Below, in pieces: positions 20,233 to 27,822 of a DNA stretch of 59,888 bases. Under the pieces are notes generated by a model. It made no database searches and had not been told where the DNA came from. It saw only the letters and a program-made list of their open reading frames with translations. The first letter of the stretch is position 1. Every line of letters starts with the position of its first letter. Origin of the DNA: a virus. Both the position numbers and the translations under genes were made by a program. Where the stretch lies: positions 1 through 59,888 of the IMG/VR virus record IMGVR_UViG_3300025132_004452; one strand, 5' to 3'.

Positions 20233-20960
20233 AAAGAAAAGAAATAATAGATAAGCTTAGAATTGATGAGCATTACTATGGTAATTTTGGTAAACAGTAT
20301 TTAAGTAACTCAGATATATCTACATTACTTAAAAACCCATTAGCTTTAAAAGAGCCTAGTAAATCAAATGTTCATTTTTTGATAGGAGGTTATTTTCACA
20401 CTGCTATATTAGAACCAAACAAAATTAAGAATTTTAAAATTGTTGAGTCTAGTAGTAGGAACACTAAAGCATATAAAGAAATGTCTGGTGGTGAAATGTG
20501 CTTACTGCAACATGAAGTAGATAAGACTGAAGCTCTAGTTCAAAAGCTTATGGATAACAAAGTCTGCAGAGACCTCATCTCAGAAGAAAAAGGAGAATAT
20601 GAAGTACCTGCTATTACCGAGCTCTACGGTCAAATGTGGAAAGGTAAAGCTGACATTGTTAACCACAATGAAAAATTAATAATAGATCTTAAAACAACTT
20701 CTGATCTTGATAACTTTAAATGGAACGCTAAGAAATATAATTATGATTCTCAAGCATACATTTACAGTAAGTTATTTGGTTATGAGTTCGTGTTTATAGC
20801 AATAGACAAAAATTCAGGTCAAATAGGTTTATTCGACTGTTCAACTAACTTTTATAAGTCAGGTGAGTTAAAGGTTGAAAAAGCATCAGAAGCATACGAT
20901 TTATTTTATAACACAGAGGGATTTGACCCTCACCAATATTTTATAAACCAAACCTTATAA
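20229..20960 (+). CDS. PD-(D/E)XK exonuclease (RecE/exonuclease VIII-like)
   Basis: A 243 aa protein. 'HFLIGGYFHTAILEP' (conserved G-x-x-x-H near 60), 'MWKGKADIVNHNEKLIIDLK' plus 'TTSDL' (Asp then D-L-K catalytic core), and 'AKKYNYDSQAYIYSKLFG' (Y-x-x-Q-x-x-x-Y helix) match RecE/Cas4-like nucleases. It would resect dsDNA ends for the ERF protein. Coupled to erf by an ATGA overlap and followed by an SSB at 1 base. Confidence 0.85.
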   Translation: MKRKEIIDKLRIDEHYYGNFGKQYLSNSDISTLLKNPLALKEPSKSNVHFLIGGYFHTAILEPNKIKNFKIVESSSRNTKAYKEMSGGEMCLLQHEVDKTEALVQKLMDNKVCRDLISEEKGEYEVPAITELYGQMWKGKADIVNHNEKLIIDLKTTSDLDNFKWNAKKYNYDSQAYIYSKLFGYEFVFIAIDKNSGQIGLFDCSTNFYKSGELKVEKASEAYDLFYNTEGFDPHQYFINQTL

Positions 20961-20961
20961 T

Positions 20962-21279
20962 ATGGCAGGAATAATAAAAGCAAGCATTAACTTAAATGCA
21001 ATAGACAAATCAAAAATAATTGAAGGTAAAAAAGGTAAATACTTACCTGTAACCATTACCATCAATGACGAACCAGACCAGTTCGGTAATCAAGGGCCAA
21101 TATGTATGGACCAAACCAAAGAGGAAAGAGAAGCTAAAACACCAAAGCAATACTTAGGTAATGTTAAAGTTGTTTGGACTAACGGAACTTTCCCTGATAA
21201 AATACCATATGAAGCAAACGGTCAAGCTCCACAACAAACTAAACAACCAGCAAAAGTAGAGGACGATCTACCATTTTAA
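20962..21279 (+). CDS. Single-stranded DNA-binding protein-like
   Basis: A 105 aa protein. A beta-rich body 'IIKASINLNAIDKSKIIEGK' with 'KYLPVTITINDEPDQFGNQG' is followed by a disordered Gln/Pro linker and an acidic end 'KVEDDLPF'. The D-D-L-P-F tail is the protein-docking signature of SSBs. It would coat ssDNA and recruit primase-helicase and nuclease, its neighbours. Confidence 0.8.
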   Translation: MAGIIKASINLNAIDKSKIIEGKKGKYLPVTITINDEPDQFGNQGPICMDQTKEEREAKTPKQYLGNVKVVWTNGTFPDKIPYEANGQAPQQTKQPAKVEDDLPF

Positions 21280-21288
21280 TTAAATCAA

Positions 21289-23001
21289 ATGCAAGTCGAA
21301 CAAACAGAGATCAATGGTTTTCAAATTGAAAACTTTAATCAGCACGGCTTAGAAGCAGGAAAACCGCAGGGGACTTGTCCCCTGTGTTCTTCTTCTAGGA
21401 AACCTGAGAATAGAAAAGCAAAGTGTGCTAGCTATGATTGGGAGCGTGGTCTCGGTACTTGCCATAACTGTGATAGCAGTTTTCAATTACACACATACAA
21501 ACGTAAAGGTAAAGCTGAACGTGACTATGTTATACCTGAAATTAAAAAGGTTGATCTTGTAGTTGATAAAACGTTAGAATGGTTTAAGACTAGAGGAATA
21601 TCTAAGGATACACTAGATGAATTAAAAGTTAGTGTTGGTAAAGAATACATGCCTCAAACCGGCAAAGCCGAGAATACTATACAGTTTAATTATTACGTAG
21701 GTGGACAACTTACTAATGTTAAATACAGAGATGGTAGAAAAAACTTTAAGCTTTACAAAGGAGCTGAAAAAGTATTTTATAACATAGATAATATTGTAGG
21801 CCATGATTACTGTGTAATTGTCGAAGGTGAGATGGATGTCTTAGCCTTACATGAAGCGGGAATTACAAATGCAATATCAGTTCCAAATGGAGCTACACTG
21901 AATACGAACAATCTAGACTATTTAGATAACTGTATTGATTATTTTGACGATATGTCTAAGATAATCATTGCGGTTGATTCAGATGCACCAGGACAAGCTT
22001 TACAGACTGAATTAATACGTAGGCTTGGAGCTGAGACCTGTTATATAACTACGTTTGATGATTGTAAAGACGCTAACGAGTACTTAATAAAGTATTCAGC
22101 TAAAGAGCTATTGTCACGTGTTACAAACGCAAAGCCTGTACCTCTTGAAAACGTTACAACGTTTAGAGATATCGAAGATGAAATTACAGACTTTGTTCGT
22201 AATGGATTTAAAAAAGGTTTTCAAATAGGTTTAGAAAACTTTGATAATATATTTTCTACGTATACTAAACAATTTATAACAGTCACAGGTATACCTAGTT
22301 CAGGTAAGTCAGACTTTGTAGATCAAATGGTTGTAGGTTATAATAAAGAATATCAATGGAAAACAGCATTTGCTTCACCTGAAAACGCACCAACATATTT
22401 ACACGCACATAAGTTAATGCGTAAAGTATGGGGTGATATGCCTGACAAAGGAGATATTGGTGGAGATAAATGGAATCAAGTAGCTGAACATGTTAATGAT
22501 AACTTTTTCTTTATTGATATGGAACGTTATACATTGGAATCTGTATTACGTAAAGGAGCTGAGCTTGTTAAACGTAAAGGTATTAAATGCCTTGTTATAG
22601 ATCCATTTAATAAGGTTAGAGACGTTGACTGTACAACAGAGGATGTTAACCGTTACACAATGGAATATCTAACTAAGATCGAAACCTTTGCTAAGAAATA
22701 TGACGTGCTAGTATTTATAGTGGCTCATCCAACTAAAATGTATAAAACGCAAGATGGAAAAATTGAAGAACCAACTATGTATAATATTAAAGGCGGCGGC
22801 GAATGGTACGATGCTAGTTATCACGGGCTTCTCGTCCATAGGGATTATGAGCTTAAGACAACTAAAGTTAAAGTTCTTAAGTGTAAGTTTCAAAACCTTG
22901 GTGAAAACGGTGCTGAAGCATTTTTTAAGTGGGAACCACGCTCAGGATGCTTTATTCCGGAGGTAGTGCCAGAGCTTGAAGAGAAAATGCCATGGGAATA
23001 A
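21289..23001 (+). CDS. Primase-helicase (T7 gp4-like)
   Basis: A 570 aa bifunctional enzyme. A zinc-binding domain with C30-x2-C33 and C58-x2-C61; a Toprim primase core with 'VIVEGEMDVLALHEAG' (E179) and 'IIIAVDSDAPGQA' (D230-D232); then a DnaB/RecA-type helicase with Walker A 'TGIPSSGKSDF' (334-343), a Walker B 'KCLVIDPFNKV' and 'FIVAHPTKM'. It unwinds the fork and synthesises primers. It follows the SSB by 9 bases. This is the only recognisable replisome motor in the genome. Confidence 0.95.
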   Translation: MQVEQTEINGFQIENFNQHGLEAGKPQGTCPLCSSSRKPENRKAKCASYDWERGLGTCHNCDSSFQLHTYKRKGKAERDYVIPEIKKVDLVVDKTLEWFKTRGISKDTLDELKVSVGKEYMPQTGKAENTIQFNYYVGGQLTNVKYRDGRKNFKLYKGAEKVFYNIDNIVGHDYCVIVEGEMDVLALHEAGITNAISVPNGATLNTNNLDYLDNCIDYFDDMSKIIIAVDSDAPGQALQTELIRRLGAETCYITTFDDCKDANEYLIKYSAKELLSRVTNAKPVPLENVTTFRDIEDEITDFVRNGFKKGFQIGLENFDNIFSTYTKQFITVTGIPSSGKSDFVDQMVVGYNKEYQWKTAFASPENAPTYLHAHKLMRKVWGDMPDKGDIGGDKWNQVAEHVNDNFFFIDMERYTLESVLRKGAELVKRKGIKCLVIDPFNKVRDVDCTTEDVNRYTMEYLTKIETFAKKYDVLVFIVAHPTKMYKTQDGKIEEPTMYNIKGGGEWYDASYHGLLVHRDYELKTTKVKVLKCKFQNLGENGAEAFFKWEPRSGCFIPEVVPELEEKMPWE

Positions 23002-23259
23002 ATGCTACCTAAAAAAGTAGAATGGAAACATCCTATGTGGAATAGAGAAAACACTATAGCATATCAATGGTGTATAAAACATGGTATTAAAATATACTCC
23101 GTGCCTTGCAGTAAGGGTTTTGGTAACAAGACTTGTTGGATAGAGGTAAATATAAACGGAAGAAAACAGTTAAGTCCAAAGACTTATGGTCCAACAGAAT
23201 TATGGCCAAAAGTTATGGAACTATATAAATTTTATTATGACAAAAACATTCGCAAATAA
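23002..23259 (+). CDS. Small protein after the helicase (85 aa), unknown
   Basis: 'MLPKKVEWKHPMWNRENTIA', 'YQWCIKHGIKIYSVPCSKGF' and 'KTCWIEVNINGRKQLSPKTY'. Aromatic and basic with three cysteines. It directly abuts the helicase stop and overlaps the next gene by 23 bases. Similar small proteins follow helicase genes in related phages. Function unknown. Confidence 0.55.
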   Translation: MLPKKVEWKHPMWNRENTIAYQWCIKHGIKIYSVPCSKGFGNKTCWIEVNINGRKQLSPKTYGPTELWPKVMELYKFYYDKNIRK

Positions 23260-23950
23260 ATTTACAAACGCAGATGAAGCTTTTCAGTATTGGTATCAAT
23301 GTATAGAAAAATACGGTACTGAATTTGCAGGTACTAAAGCTTTGTTTAATATAGGTTTTCAAATGGATAAACCTAATGAAAACCACATAAGACCAAGTTG
23401 GCGTAAGTGGAATCATGATTATGCAGAAGCTGAATGGCAATGGTATCTATCTGGTGATCGTAATGTAGAAGCGCTAGGTAAACTATATGGAAAAGTGCCT
23501 AGTATATGGAAACGTATGGCTGATAAAAAAGGTGAAGTGCACTCTAACTATGGTTATCAGTGGAAACGTAACGAACAATTAGATAAAGTTATAGCTTTAT
23601 TAAAGAGAGATCCAGAAACCAGACAAGCAGCAATATCAATATATGATGGTAAAGAAATAAATACTTATTGGAAAGATACGCCTTGTACTTATGCAGTTCA
23701 ATTCACAGTTGTAAAAGATCATTTAAATATGGCTGTTACAATGCGATCTAATGACCTCTGGTACGGCTTCTGTAACGATCAATATTGTTTTGCACAATTA
23801 CAAAAATTAGTTGCAGAAAAAACAGGATATGAATTAGGTTCTTATTTCCATTTTGCACATAACTTACATTTGTATAAAAAAGATTTAGACAAATACTTAC
23901 CGCAACGTCCTGATAATCTTATGCAAAGAAAAGCTGACCATTATGGATAA
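23237..23950 (+). CDS. Thymidylate-synthase-family enzyme, probably dCMP hydroxymethylase or methylase
   Basis: A 237 aa enzyme; the start is ATG 23237 (the open frame to 23186 overlaps the prior gene). The TS fold is clear: 'NYGYQWKRNEQLDKVIALLK' and 'RDPETRQAAISIYDG', catalytic C150 in 'DTPCTYAVQF', 'MRSNDLWYGFCNDQYCFAQL' and 'HNLHLY'. At the position of E. coli TS Asn177, which reads the uracil base, it has Asp181. This same Asn-to-Asp change marks T4 dCMP hydroxymethylase, so dCMP may be the substrate. MazG-like genes follow directly. If dCMP-specific, the phage DNA would contain modified cytosine. Confidence 0.8.
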   Translation: MTKTFANKFTNADEAFQYWYQCIEKYGTEFAGTKALFNIGFQMDKPNENHIRPSWRKWNHDYAEAEWQWYLSGDRNVEALGKLYGKVPSIWKRMADKKGEVHSNYGYQWKRNEQLDKVIALLKRDPETRQAAISIYDGKEINTYWKDTPCTYAVQFTVVKDHLNMAVTMRSNDLWYGFCNDQYCFAQLQKLVAEKTGYELGSYFHFAHNLHLYKKDLDKYLPQRPDNLMQRKADHYG

Positions 23951-24803
23951 AGAAACAACATATTATTTATACCATATACCGGGTAAAAAAATAGGTGTAA
24001 CGCGTGATCTTATAGATAGGGTTACAAACCAACAAGGCTATGCCTTAGACGAAGTAGAAGTTCTAGAACAAAGTAAAGATATTGATTATATATCTGACCG
24101 CGAGTTAGAACTTCAATTGTCTTATGGCTACAGAGTTGATAGACAAAAGTATAAAGACTTATACATTAATAAACCAAAAAACCAAATAATGAATATAAAC
24201 GCAACAGAACAAACCTCAACATTTCCAGTACCTTTAAATAAGTTAAAAGGTAGACTAATGGATGAATTAGGTAAAACGTGGGAAACTACTCATGGTCAGT
24301 TTAAAATATCACCAAGAACGATAGACTGGATTATGAAAAATGCTAAAACGTCAATGTACACCACTGAAAGAACTTATATATATAATAAAGCTTTCGCAAA
24401 AGAAATGTTAGTCGAAAACTTACAAGAGTACGCTAACATGCTAGACAAAAGAGTTAAGCAGACTAATGGTAAAGGAATGACTTGGAATAAAAGCTATTTA
24501 AAAACAGACAATAGGTTCCAGTTAATAAGAGACTGGGCTGGTGAACGTGGTCTTTATTCTAAAGGCGATACTAAAACTCAATTTTGTAAACTAATGGAAG
24601 AAGCTGGAGAACTTGGTAGAGCAGTATTAAAAAACGATCAAGCAGAGTTTGAAGATGCTATTGGCGATATGGTTGTTGTATTAACTAACCTAGCTCATTT
24701 AGGTGGAACAACAATTGAAGACTGTATTGACTCAGCATACAAAGTTATATCAAAAAGAACTGGTAAAATGGTTAACGGAACATTTGTAAAAGATGATAAG
24801 TAA
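23943..24803 (+). CDS. Fusion: GIY-YIG-like domain plus MazG-like pyrophosphohydrolase
   Basis: A 286 aa protein. N-terminal ~75 residues 'TYYLYHIPGKKIGVTRDLID' and 'DREL' resemble GIY-YIG nuclease strands (Y-x-Y/H-x-P-G-x-x-x-G-V/S-T-x-x-L-x-R). The C-terminal ~75 residues carry a MazG fold: 'QFCKLMEEAGELGRAV' (E219, E220, E223) and 'EFEDAIGDMVVVL' (D242). The usual second Glu of ExxD is an Ala, with Asp just before it. MazG enzymes hydrolyse (d)NTPs to NMPs; here they might remove dCTP. The middle is an unknown helical linker. It overlaps the TS-family gene by 8 bases. Confidence 0.7.
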   Translation: MDKETTYYLYHIPGKKIGVTRDLIDRVTNQQGYALDEVEVLEQSKDIDYISDRELELQLSYGYRVDRQKYKDLYINKPKNQIMNINATEQTSTFPVPLNKLKGRLMDELGKTWETTHGQFKISPRTIDWIMKNAKTSMYTTERTYIYNKAFAKEMLVENLQEYANMLDKRVKQTNGKGMTWNKSYLKTDNRFQLIRDWAGERGLYSKGDTKTQFCKLMEEAGELGRAVLKNDQAEFEDAIGDMVVVLTNLAHLGGTTIEDCIDSAYKVISKRTGKMVNGTFVKDDK

Positions 24804-25080
24804 AGAGATAAAATTTAGAGATCCTGTTGTTGAAACAGTTGTAGATAAGTTTGTAGGTCGATCAGACGTAGGCTTTAAAAAATATGGCCAAACATTAGAT
24901 TCAGAACGTAAGACTGGAGTTAAAGATCTAGCAGGTTATTTAAACGATGTGCAAGAAGAACTAATGGATGCAATATTATATATTCAGGCAGCTAAAGATG
25001 AGTTGGCTGAAGCTAAAGACAAAGTCTATGGCAACAGTGTTAACGGTTTACCATACTATGTCTCGGATATTGCGTCGTAA
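24793..25080 (+). CDS. MazG-like small protein (95 aa)
   Basis: 'VVDKFVGRSDVGFKKYGQTL' and 'DLAGYLNDVQEELMDAILYI' match the family of phage MazG-like nucleotide pyrophosphohydrolases with an E-E-L-M-D core ('ERxxxGxxKYGxxL...W/YLxxxxEELMDAxxY'). It would hydrolyse dNTPs. It overlaps the fusion gene by 11 bases, suggesting joint expression. Substrate unknown. Confidence 0.65.
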   Translation: MISKEIKFRDPVVETVVDKFVGRSDVGFKKYGQTLDSERKTGVKDLAGYLNDVQEELMDAILYIQAAKDELAEAKDKVYGNSVNGLPYYVSDIAS

Positions 25081-25510
25081 AAAACGCGGTCCAGTTAGAG
25101 CTAAGAAAAAAGTTGTAGATGGTATAGAGTTTAAGTCAGGACTAGAAGCATATATGTATAAAGCTTTGAAAGAAGCTGGTATACAAGCTGAGTACGAAGG
25201 GGTAAAATACGAACTTACCCCTTCATTTGACTTTAATAATAAAAGTTATGAACGACAAGGAAATGGAAAAGGCGAGTACAAAGATCGCGGAGGCAAGAAA
25301 ATACTTAAGATCTCTTACACACCTGATTTTACAGGAACAGGATTCATCATTGAGTGTAAAGGAAGGGCAAACGAATCTTTTCCTATACGTTGGAAATTAT
25401 TTAAGAAATATGTCAGCGAACGACTTCATAGCGTTACTCTATATAAACCACAAAATCAAAAAGAATGCGACGAAACCGTGAGCCTAATTCTTGGGAAAAA
25501 AAAGATATAG
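25058..25510 (+). CDS. PD-(D/E)XK nuclease, T7 endonuclease I (resolvase)-like
   Basis: A 150 aa protein from ATG 25058 ('MSRILRRKKRGPVRAKKKVV'); an open frame to 24968 overlaps the prior gene and is not used. 'FKSGLEAYMYKALKEAGIQA' (Glu in the first helix), 'SYTPDFTGTGFIIECKGRAN' (catalytic D then E-x-K) and 'RWKLFKKYVSERL' match T7 gp3-like Holliday-junction resolvases. It would process replication and recombination junctions before packaging. Confidence 0.85.
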   Translation: MSRILRRKKRGPVRAKKKVVDGIEFKSGLEAYMYKALKEAGIQAEYEGVKYELTPSFDFNNKSYERQGNGKGEYKDRGGKKILKISYTPDFTGTGFIIECKGRANESFPIRWKLFKKYVSERLHSVTLYKPQNQKECDETVSLILGKKKI

Positions 25511-25638
25511 CAAGAAGAAAATACGCTGAACGTCAATTAGAAAAGTTTATAAAATGGAGCGTTGAAAGTAAAGGTTATTTAAAATATAAAGAATTAATAG
25601 AGTATGAAAGAAAGTACTTTGCTAGAAATGCAAAATAA
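25465..25638 (+). CDS. Small Lys/Arg-rich protein (57 aa), overlapping
   Basis: ATG 25465 lies within the resolvase end; TAA 25636-25638 lies within the next gene. 'MRRNREPNSWEKKDIARRKY' and 'ERQLEKFIKWSVESKGYLKY' are basic helices. It bridges two genes by overlaps, typical of translated phage cistrons. Function unknown. Confidence 0.5.
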   Translation: MRRNREPNSWEKKDIARRKYAERQLEKFIKWSVESKGYLKYKELIEYERKYFARNAK

Positions 25639-25828
25639 AATTAACGCTATGACAAGAGTGTTACAGCAATTAATAAATGAAAATACGCAGTTAAGAGATT
25701 TATCTGTTGGATCTTTAGAGATAATAAAACTTTTGCCTGGATATGATGAAGCATTAGAATCTTTAAAAGATAGTGTAACTAAAAAAGAGAAAGAGAAAGA
25801 TGGAGATATCAAATCAGATACTAAGTGA
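25604..25828 (+). CDS. Small coiled-coil protein (74 aa)
   Basis: 'MKESTLLEMQNKINAMTRVL' then 'QQLINENTQLRDLSVGSLEI' form a heptad-like helix; the C-terminus is charged 'KKEKEKDGDIKSDTK'. Overlaps both neighbours, including the RNR start by 29 bases. No family recognised. Confidence 0.55.
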   Translation: MKESTLLEMQNKINAMTRVLQQLINENTQLRDLSVGSLEIIKLLPGYDEALESLKDSVTKKEKEKDGDIKSDTK

Positions 25829-27662
25829 GATAACAGTATACATGAAGTATGCTAAATATATACCAGAATTAAACCGAAGAGAAAGTTGGCATGAGCTTGT
25901 AACTAGAAACAAGGAAATGCATCAAAAAAAATATCCAGAATTAAAAGATGAAATTGAAAAAGTATATATCGATGTCTACAATAAAAAAGTTTTACCATCT
26001 ATGCGGTCGCTTCAATTCGGAGGTAAGCCGATTGAAATATCACCTAACCGTGTCTATAACTGCGCTTATTTACCTATTGATCATGTTGATTCTTTTAATG
26101 AAGTAATGTTTTTACTACTTGGTGGAACAGGCGTAGGTTACTCAGTACAGCAGCACCACGTTGCTAAACTACCTCCAGTTAATAAACCTTATAGTAAAAG
26201 AACTAGAAGATTTTTAATAGGTGACTCAATAGAAGGTTGGGCTGACGCTATTAAAGTATTAATGAAATCATATCTTGGTGACAAAAGAAGTTCACGTATA
26301 GAGTTTGATTACTCTGATATACGCCCTAAAGGTGCGATGTTAGTAACGTCTGGTGGTAAAGCACCTGGACCTCAACCACTTAAAGAATGTATAGTAAAGA
26401 TAACAGGAGTCTTAGACTCAAAGGAGGATGGAGATACGATCTCCACTATAGAAGTACACGATATAGTTTGCCATATTGCAGACGCCGTTTTAGCTGGTGG
26501 GATTCGACGAGCAGCATTGATCAGTCTGTTTTCAGCAGACGACGATCAAATGATAAGTTGTAAGTCAGGTGACTGGTGGGAAACTAATCCACAACGTGGT
26601 CGTGCTAATAACTCTGCTGTTTTAATGAGACATAAAATAACTAAACAATTTTTTATGGATTTATGGAAACGTGTAGAACTTAGTAATGCTGGTGAACCTG
26701 GTATATATTTTAACAATGATAAAGACTGGGGTACAAACCCTTGTTGTGAAATAGCTTTACGTCCATATCAGTTTTGTAACCTGTGTGAAGTAAATGCTAG
26801 TGATATAGAATCACAAGAAGATTTAAACGATAGAGTGAAATCAGCTGCGTTTATAGGAACATTACAAGCAGGTTATACTGACTTTCATTATTTAAGAGAT
26901 GTATGGAGAGAAACAACAGAAAAAGACGCTCTGATAGGGGTTTCAATGACTGGAATAGGGAGTGGAACAGTCCTAGGATACGACATGACGAAAGCCGCTC
27001 AATTAGTAAAAAGAGAAAACACGAGAATAGCAAAGGCAATTGGAATTAATCCAGCTGCACGATGTACAACTGTAAAGCCTGCTGGGACAACATCTCTGGC
27101 ATTAGGAACCTCATCTGGTATTCATGCATGGCATAATGATTATTATGTACGTAGAGTAAGAGTTGGTAAAAATGAAAGTATATATAAATACTTAGTTGAA
27201 AACCATCCTGAATTAATAGAAGATGAGTTTTTTAGACCTCATGACACCGCTGTAATTAGTATACCACAAAAAGCTCCAACTGGCGCGATACTTAGAACTG
27301 AATCACCATTTCAATTACTTGAACGTATAAAAAAAGTAGCTACAGAGTGGGTTCAGCCTGGTCATAGAAAAGGATCTAACACTCATAACGTTTCTGCTAC
27401 AGTTAGTTTAAAAACTGAAGAGTGGGAAGATGCAGGAGAATGGATGTGGGAAAACAGAAAACATTACAACGGGTTATCTGTACTACCTTATGATGGTGGA
27501 TCATATACTCAAGCTCCTTTCGAGGATATTGACGAAGGAACTTATATAAATAAGTTACAGCACTTAACTAACATAAATTTATTAAATGTTATCGAAACTG
27601 AAGACAACACTGATCTTAGTGGTGAGCTTGCTTGTGCTGGTGGTGCTTGCGAAATTACTTAA
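25800..27662 (+). CDS. Adenosylcobalamin-dependent (class II) ribonucleotide reductase
   Basis: A 620 aa monomeric class II RNR. 'PSMRSLQFGGKPIEISPNRV' and 'YNCAYLP' (first redox Cys), 'MFLLLGGTGVGYSVQ', 'NPCCEIALRPYQFCNLCEVN' (thiyl-site region) and 'TVKPAGTTSLALGTSSGIHA' are conserved. The end 'LACAGGACEIT' has the C612-x4-C617 redox-shuttle pair. It makes dNTPs using vitamin B12 and works without oxygen or a small subunit. It closes the rightward unit and is followed by a CxxC-CxxC peptide. Confidence 0.93.
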   Translation: MEISNQILSEITVYMKYAKYIPELNRRESWHELVTRNKEMHQKKYPELKDEIEKVYIDVYNKKVLPSMRSLQFGGKPIEISPNRVYNCAYLPIDHVDSFNEVMFLLLGGTGVGYSVQQHHVAKLPPVNKPYSKRTRRFLIGDSIEGWADAIKVLMKSYLGDKRSSRIEFDYSDIRPKGAMLVTSGGKAPGPQPLKECIVKITGVLDSKEDGDTISTIEVHDIVCHIADAVLAGGIRRAALISLFSADDDQMISCKSGDWWETNPQRGRANNSAVLMRHKITKQFFMDLWKRVELSNAGEPGIYFNNDKDWGTNPCCEIALRPYQFCNLCEVNASDIESQEDLNDRVKSAAFIGTLQAGYTDFHYLRDVWRETTEKDALIGVSMTGIGSGTVLGYDMTKAAQLVKRENTRIAKAIGINPAARCTTVKPAGTTSLALGTSSGIHAWHNDYYVRRVRVGKNESIYKYLVENHPELIEDEFFRPHDTAVISIPQKAPTGAILRTESPFQLLERIKKVATEWVQPGHRKGSNTHNVSATVSLKTEEWEDAGEWMWENRKHYNGLSVLPYDGGSYTQAPFEDIDEGTYINKLQHLTNINLLNVIETEDNTDLSGELACAGGACEIT

Positions 27663-27679
27663 CTTTTAAAACTTACATT

Positions 27680-27718
27680 ATGTGCGAATTATGTCAAGGT
27701 CTTTGCGGAGGCTGCTAA
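27680..27718 (+). CDS. Cysteine micropeptide MCELCQGLCGGC
   Basis: A 12-codon frame 17 bases after the RNR stop. It reads MCELCQGLCGGC, giving two CxxC pairs (C2/C5 and C9/C12). It ends just before the terminator, so it is transcribed with the RNR. It might reduce the RNR or bind a metal; its coding status rests only on this pattern and position. Confidence 0.35.
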   Translation: MCELCQGLCGGC

Positions 27719-27723
27719 ATAAT

Positions 27724-27757
27724 AAAAGGGGAATCACAAATTGCGGTTCCCCTTTTT
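27724..27757. terminator. Bidirectional terminator between converging arms
   Basis: AAAAGGGGAA (27724-27733) pairs with TTCCCCTTTT (27747-27756). A T-run follows on the plus strand, and an A-run on the plus strand precedes it, so both strands can end here. It separates the RNR unit from the lipoprotein gene. Confidence 0.8.
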
Positions 27758-27822
27758 ATCTTTTCTATATATTCTATAAAGAATATACGAATAACCAAAT
27801 GGTAGTATACCACTAGCAGTTG

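Noticed and set aside
23186-23236. Longer start for the thymidylate-synthase-family gene
   Set aside because: It lies entirely in the coding sequence of the preceding gene; ATG 23237 gives a normal N-terminus.
24968-25057. Longer start for the resolvase-like gene
   Set aside because: The region overlaps the MazG-like gene in another frame; ATG 25058 gives the expected basic N-terminus.
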